DNA of 7,423 nucleotides from Solirubrobacterales bacterium. Lineage in GTDB: Bacteria; Actinomycetota; Thermoleophilia; Solirubrobacterales; Solirubrobacteraceae. The stretch spans positions 1-7,423 of the forward strand of contig JAOPZU010000019.1 of NCBI GenBank assembly GCA_025963955.1. Direction: 5' to 3'. A program made the position numbers and the translations under genes. The notes beneath the pieces were generated by a model that saw only the letters and a program-made list of their open reading frames with translations, did no database searches and was not told where the DNA came from. How positions within the stretch are numbered: the first letter of the stretch is position 1; every line of letters starts with the position of its first letter. Shown piece by piece: positions 4,883 to 7,423 of the stretch.

Positions 4883-4902
4883 TTTGCTACGGTGCTTCTA
4901 AC
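4875..4902 (+). promoter_or_regulatory. Putative MFS promoter
   Basis: TTGATG (4875-4880) and TCTAAC (4897-4902), 16 bases apart, resemble -35 and -10 elements. Transcription from about 4909 would leave a 20-base leader carrying the Shine-Dalgarno AAGGAG (4920-4925), four bases before ATG 4930. Both elements overlap the operator-like palindromes. Confidence 0.4.
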
Positions 4903-4917
4903 GCATCGATCGTTGCA
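4902..4917. promoter_or_regulatory. Putative TetR operator 2
   Basis: CGCATCGATCGTTGCA contains the near-palindrome GCATCGATCGTTGC (4903-4916, one mismatched pair). It repeats operator 1 (CGCATCGATYGWTGCR) 35 bp further along. It covers the likely MFS transcription start, so binding here would block the exporter while operator 1 controls both directions. Confidence 0.58.
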
Positions 4918-4929
4918 TCAAGGAGCCGC

Positions 4930-6198
4930 ATGTCCGCCCTGACCGCAGCACCCAGCCGCACCGGCCGCACCGACACCACCGATCCCGTCCCGGGCCGCGG
5001 CCGCTTGTCGCACCCGTTCGCCTTCGCCGCGATCACGGCGATCTTCGTGGTCTTCACCGCCGCCTCCAGCGCTCCGTCCCCGCTGTACGTCGTCTACCAG
5101 GAGGAGTGGGGCTTCTCCGCGACGACGCTGACCGCGGTCTTCGCCGTCTACGTCGTCGGGCTGCTGGCCGCGCTGCTGGTCGTCGGCGCGCTCTCCGACC
5201 ACGTCGGGCGCCGCCCGGTCCTGGCCGCCGCCATCGCGCTGGAGGCCGTGGCGCTCGTGCTCTTCATCGTGGCCGGCGGCGTGCCGGTGCTCGCCCTCGC
5301 CCGCGTGCTGCAGGGCGTCGCGACCGGTGCGGCGATGACGACGCTCGGGGCGACCCTGGTCGACCTGAACCCGTCCCACGCGCCGGGCCGTGCGGGGGTG
5401 GTCAACGGCATCGCCCCGATCAGCGGGCTGGCGGTCGGCGCCCTCGGCTGCGGGGTGCTGGTCCAGGTCGGGCCGGCGCCGACGCACCTGGTCTACGCGG
5501 TCCTGCTGGCCGGGATGGTCCTCGCGGCGGCGGTCGTCGCGCGGATGCCGGAGACCTCCGCCGGCCGCCCCGGCGCCCGCGCGTCCCTCGTGCCGCGGGT
5601 GGGGATCCCGGTCCACCTGCGTCCGGAGGTCTTCGCCCTCGTGCCGGTGCTGGCCGCCAGCTGGGCGCTCGGTGGCCTCTACCTCTCGCTCGGCCCCTCC
5701 GTGGCCGCGTCGCTCTTCGGACTGCACAGCCACCTGATCGGCGGGCTCGTCGTGACGCTGCTGTGCGGGACGGGTGCCGTCACCGCGTTCGTCCTGCGGG
5801 CGTGGCCGTCGGGACGCGTCATGGCGACCGCGGCCGCACTGCTGGCCGGCGGCATGCTGATGACGCTGGCGGGGGTCGAGGCGGAGCGGGCGGGGCTGGC
5901 GGCCGGCGGCACCGTCGTCGCCGGCGTCGGCTTCGGCGCCGCCGCCCTCGGGTGCTTCGGCACCCTCGCCCGCCTGGCCGCGCCGCACGAGCGCGGTGAG
6001 CTGTTCGCGGTCGCGTACGTCATCTCCTACGTCGCCTTCAGCGTGCCGGCCGTTGCGGCCGGCCTCGCCAGCAGCAGCGCGATCGGCCTGCACGACACGA
6101 CGATCGCGTACGGCGTCGGCGTCGTGATCCTGAGCCTGGCCGCGCTCATCGCCCAGCGCGCGCTCTCCGTGCGCCGGCGGCGCTCCGCGGAGGCGTGA
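4930..6198 (+). CDS. MFS transporter, efflux type
   Basis: Encodes 422 residues, normal for a 12-helix major facilitator. After a hydrophilic N-terminus (1-28) come alternating hydrophobic helices through residue about 413, ending in a positive tail ([10 protein letters not shown]). Motif A between helices 2 and 3 is clear: [12 protein letters not shown] (86-97), with the Asp and Arg residues needed for conformational switching. The region [22 protein letters not shown] is the usual helix 4-5 segment. MFS proteins of this type generally export drugs or metabolites in exchange for protons; the substrate cannot be read. The Shine-Dalgarno site AAGGAG lies just upstream of ATG 4930. The divergent TetR gene and the shared operators indicate inducible expression, which is the classic arrangement for an exporter and its sensor. 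The small HIRAN-like gene follows with little or no gap. Confidence 0.94.
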   Translation: MSALTAAPSRTGRTDTTDPVPGRGRLSHPFAFAAITAIFVVFTAASSAPSPLYVVYQEEWGFSATTLTAVFAVYVVGLLAALLVVGALSDHVGRRPVLAAAIALEAVALVLFIVAGGVPVLALARVLQGVATGAAMTTLGATLVDLNPSHAPGRAGVVNGIAPISGLAVGALGCGVLVQVGPAPTHLVYAVLLAGMVLAAAVVARMPETSAGRPGARASLVPRVGIPVHLRPEVFALVPVLAASWALGGLYLSLGPSVAASLFGLHSHLIGGLVVTLLCGTGAVTAFVLRAWPSGRVMATAAALLAGGMLMTLAGVEAERAGLAAGGTVVAGVGFGAAALGCFGTLARLAAPHERGELFAVAYVISYVAFSVPAVAAGLASSSAIGLHDTTIAYGVGVVILSLAALIAQRALSVRRRRSAEA

Positions 6199-6203
6199 GC
6201 GTC

Positions 6204-6593
6204 GTGGCCGATCCGTTCGTCATCTCCGGTCCCGGGCGCTTCCCCGTCCCGGCGGTCGGCACGAGCAATTACGTGCCCGCGCTGCTGGCGGCCGCCGGCG
6301 TCGAGGAGGGGTCCGGGCAGCTCGACGCCGAGCTGCTGGTCCGGATCGCCGCCGAACCGGAGAACCCGCACGATCCGCGCGCGGTCGCGCTGCGCTCGGC
6401 GTCCGGGGCGACGCTCGCCTACCTGCCGCGGGAGGACGCGACGGACTACCACGACGTCCTGCTCGCCCTCGAAGCGCGGCACGGGCCGCTGTTCGCCACT
6501 GCGCGCATGGGCGGGTCGGGGGGCGGCGGCCGGCCGTGGCGCATCGGGGTCCGCCTCGATCTTCCCGGGCCGAGGGCCCTGTCGCAGCTCTGA
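6204..6593 (+). CDS. HIRAN-domain-like small protein
   Basis: Encodes 129 residues from GTG 6204, which has the Shine-Dalgarno GGAGG (6189-6193) at an ideal 10 bases. A GTG at 6195 would overlap the MFS stop as GTGA and add three residues, but leaves only one base after the Shine-Dalgarno site. Visible core: PAVGTSNYVPALLAAAG (16-32), VRIAAEPENPHDPRAVALR (46-64) and ATLAYLPREDATDYHDVL (69-86). The order GxSxY, then EPxNPxDxxAV, then a GYLxREdA-like end matches HIRAN domains, known from SWI/SNF helicases (HLTF), where they bind DNA 3' ends, and from stand-alone bacterial proteins of unknown role. The rest is a Gly-rich loop (MGGSGGGGR) and a C-terminal strand. It should be co-transcribed with the exporter. 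The family assignment is by eye and its role in this operon is unknown. Confidence 0.75.
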   Translation: MADPFVISGPGRFPVPAVGTSNYVPALLAAAGVEEGSGQLDAELLVRIAAEPENPHDPRAVALRSASGATLAYLPREDATDYHDVLLALEARHGPLFATARMGGSGGGGRPWRIGVRLDLPGPRALSQL

Positions 6594-6608
6594 GCCGGGC
6601 CGTCGCTC

Positions 6609-6614
6609 TACGCT
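6609..6614 (+). promoter_or_regulatory. Candidate -10 box of the SUFU gene
   Basis: TACGCT fits TANNNT and sits 6 bases before GTG 6621, the spacing expected if transcription begins on the start codon itself. No -35 is recognisable in the GC-rich end of the HIRAN gene. Confidence 0.35.
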
Positions 6615-6620
6615 GCGCGG

Positions 6621-7208
6621 GTGGCCGAGCGCACGCACGCTCCCGGACGGGACAGCATCGAGACCGCCTTCCGGGCGGTGCACGGCGACGCGCCCGTGGA
6701 GCACCGCACCTTCCCGGGCGACGGGTCCGCCACGCGCACGCTGGCCGGCATCAGCGCCTACCGCGCCGCCGACCACTGGCACTTCGTCACCTTCGGGCTC
6801 ACCGACCTGGAGGAGAAGACCCAGGACGACCGGCCGCAGACCAGCGGCCACGGCCACGAGCTGACGCTCACCACGCCCGCCGGCGACCACGCGCCCGACT
6901 GGGCCTTCGCGCTGCTGCTGGGCACCGCGAAGGTCGTCTTCACGCACAAGCGCCCGTTCCACGCCGGGGCGCGGCTGGCCCCGGGCGGGCCGCTGGACGG
7001 CGCGCGTTCGGCGCTCGTGGCCCTCGGCCTGCGGAAGGACCCGTTCGTCACGCCGCGCGACTTCCCCTTCGGCCATTACGTCCTGCTCCAGGCGGTCGGG
7101 ATCACCGACGTCGAGTACCGCCTCATGCAGCGGGCCGGCACCCTGATGGTGCTCGACCGCCTCGCGCAGCGCGACCCGCTCCTGCGCACCGATCTGGCGC
7201 GCGGGTGA
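6621..7208 (+). CDS. Suppressor-of-fused (SUFU) domain protein
   Basis: Encodes 195 residues from GTG 6621. The SUFU-family landmarks appear in order: HWHFVTFGLTDL (52-63), SGHGHELTLTT (75-85), DWAFALLLGTAKVVF (93-107), PFHAGARLAPGGPLDG (112-127) and VLLQAVGITDVEYRLMQ (154-170). The family is best known from the eukaryotic Hedgehog-pathway inhibitor. Bacterial members are widespread, and comparative genomics has proposed some as immunity proteins of polymorphic toxin systems. No signal peptide or membrane helix is present, so it is cytosolic. TACGCT (6609-6614) ends 6 bases before the GTG and there is no Shine-Dalgarno site, suggesting a leaderless start and a transcript separate from the HIRAN gene 27 bases upstream. 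Its stop overlaps the next gene (GTGA), so the two are probably translated together. No toxin gene is visible in the window. Confidence 0.85.
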   Translation: MAERTHAPGRDSIETAFRAVHGDAPVEHRTFPGDGSATRTLAGISAYRAADHWHFVTFGLTDLEEKTQDDRPQTSGHGHELTLTTPAGDHAPDWAFALLLGTAKVVFTHKRPFHAGARLAPGGPLDGARSALVALGLRKDPFVTPRDFPFGHYVLLQAVGITDVEYRLMQRAGTLMVLDRLAQRDPLLRTDLARG

Positions 7209-7423
7209 GGGGACCGCTCAGCCGCTACCGCGCGGCCGGCGCGGACCCGCCGTTCGCCGATCCGGCCCGCGCCCACGGGACGCCGACCGAGCAGTACCGC
7301 TGGCGGCTCACCGACCCGGCGACCGGCCAGGCCGTGCTGGTCGGCTGCGGCGTGCACCGGGGCCGGGCCGGGGCGACGTGGGCCGACGTGCTGCTGGCGG
7401 ACGCAGCGCCGGGCGGCGCCGTC
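7205..7423 (+). CDS. N-terminal fragment of an unassigned protein (3' end outside window)
   Basis: GTG 7205 overlaps the SUFU stop as GTGA, and the frame is open to the window edge (73 codons) with strong GC at third positions. The visible sequence includes SRYRAAGADPPFADPARAHG, then TEQYRWRLTDPATGQAVLVGCGVHR and GATWADVLLADAAPGGAV. The YxWRlTDPatG-x-VLVGCGV block followed by a short strand and PGG looks like the start of a lipocalin- or tocopherol-cyclase-like beta-barrel, in which a similar WRFTDP segment occurs. That is a memory-based resemblance and should be treated as weak. No signal peptide is seen. The 4-base overlap suggests translational coupling to the SUFU gene and so a possible functional link. 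An open frame on the opposite strand here is a GC-codon shadow. Confidence 0.68.
   Translation, partial: MRGPLSRYRAAGADPPFADPARAHGTPTEQYRWRLTDPATGQAVLVGCGVHRGRAGATWADVLLADAAPGGAV

Noticed and set aside
4918..6093. Minus-strand frame of 391 codons antisense to the MFS gene
   Set aside because: It is extremely charged and repetitive, typical of antisense of a GC-rich membrane protein gene. The MFS frame has motif A and 12 helices.
6027..7076. Minus-strand frame of 349 codons across the HIRAN and SUFU genes
   Set aside because: It spans two genes with recognisable plus-strand domains and has no motif of its own.

Overview
The window is very GC-rich, with G or C at nearly every third codon position, and reads as a chromosomal segment of a high-GC actinobacterium. 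Several traits resemble the Thermoleophilia (Solirubrobacterales) more than Streptomyces or Mycobacterium: a membrane-anchored SurA/PrsA-like foldase with a C-terminal cysteine pair, a holin-like/DUF3618 gene pair, and tRNA genes without an encoded CCA. The taxonomic call is inference from gene style only.

Layout, left to right. (1) 1-267 (+): C-terminal end of an inositol-monophosphatase-family gene. (2) 351-1192: three tRNA genes around a small four-helix membrane protein gene (444-926, -). The tRNAs are a class I tRNA with the leucine anticodon CAA (+), a normal class II tRNA-Leu(UAG) (+), and a tRNA-Trp(CCA)-like gene (-) with almost no D-stem. (3) 1292-3378 (-): a parvulin/SurA-like foldase and a patatin-like phospholipase. 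(4) 3446-4854 (-): a DUF3618 protein, a holin-superfamily-III-like membrane protein and a TetR-family regulator. (5) 4930-6593 (+): an MFS efflux-type transporter diverging from the TetR gene, closely followed by a small HIRAN-like gene. Two 16-bp near-palindromes fill the TetR/MFS gap and look like TetR operators. (6) 6621-7423 (+): a SUFU-domain protein whose stop overlaps the start of a last gene that runs off the window.

How the parts work together. The TetR/MFS divergon is the clearest regulatory unit: the regulator probably represses both itself and the exporter until a ligand is bound, and the HIRAN gene should be co-transcribed with the exporter. The holin-like and DUF3618 genes share an ATGA overlap and are probably translated together as envelope proteins. 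Several first-of-unit genes have a TANNNT-like -10 box about 5-9 bases before the start codon and no Shine-Dalgarno site. Internal or co-transcribed genes (DUF3618, holin-like, MFS, HIRAN) do have one. This suggests leaderless transcription is common here.

No stretch longer than 300 bases lacks a gene. The larger gaps (268-350, 1073-1120, 1193-1291, 3379-3445, 4234-4293) hold only promoter-like boxes and GC-rich hairpins. I see no CRISPR array, insertion sequence, integrase or recognisable complete defence system. The best candidates for something undescribed are the two aberrant tRNA genes and the SUFU/terminal-gene pair.
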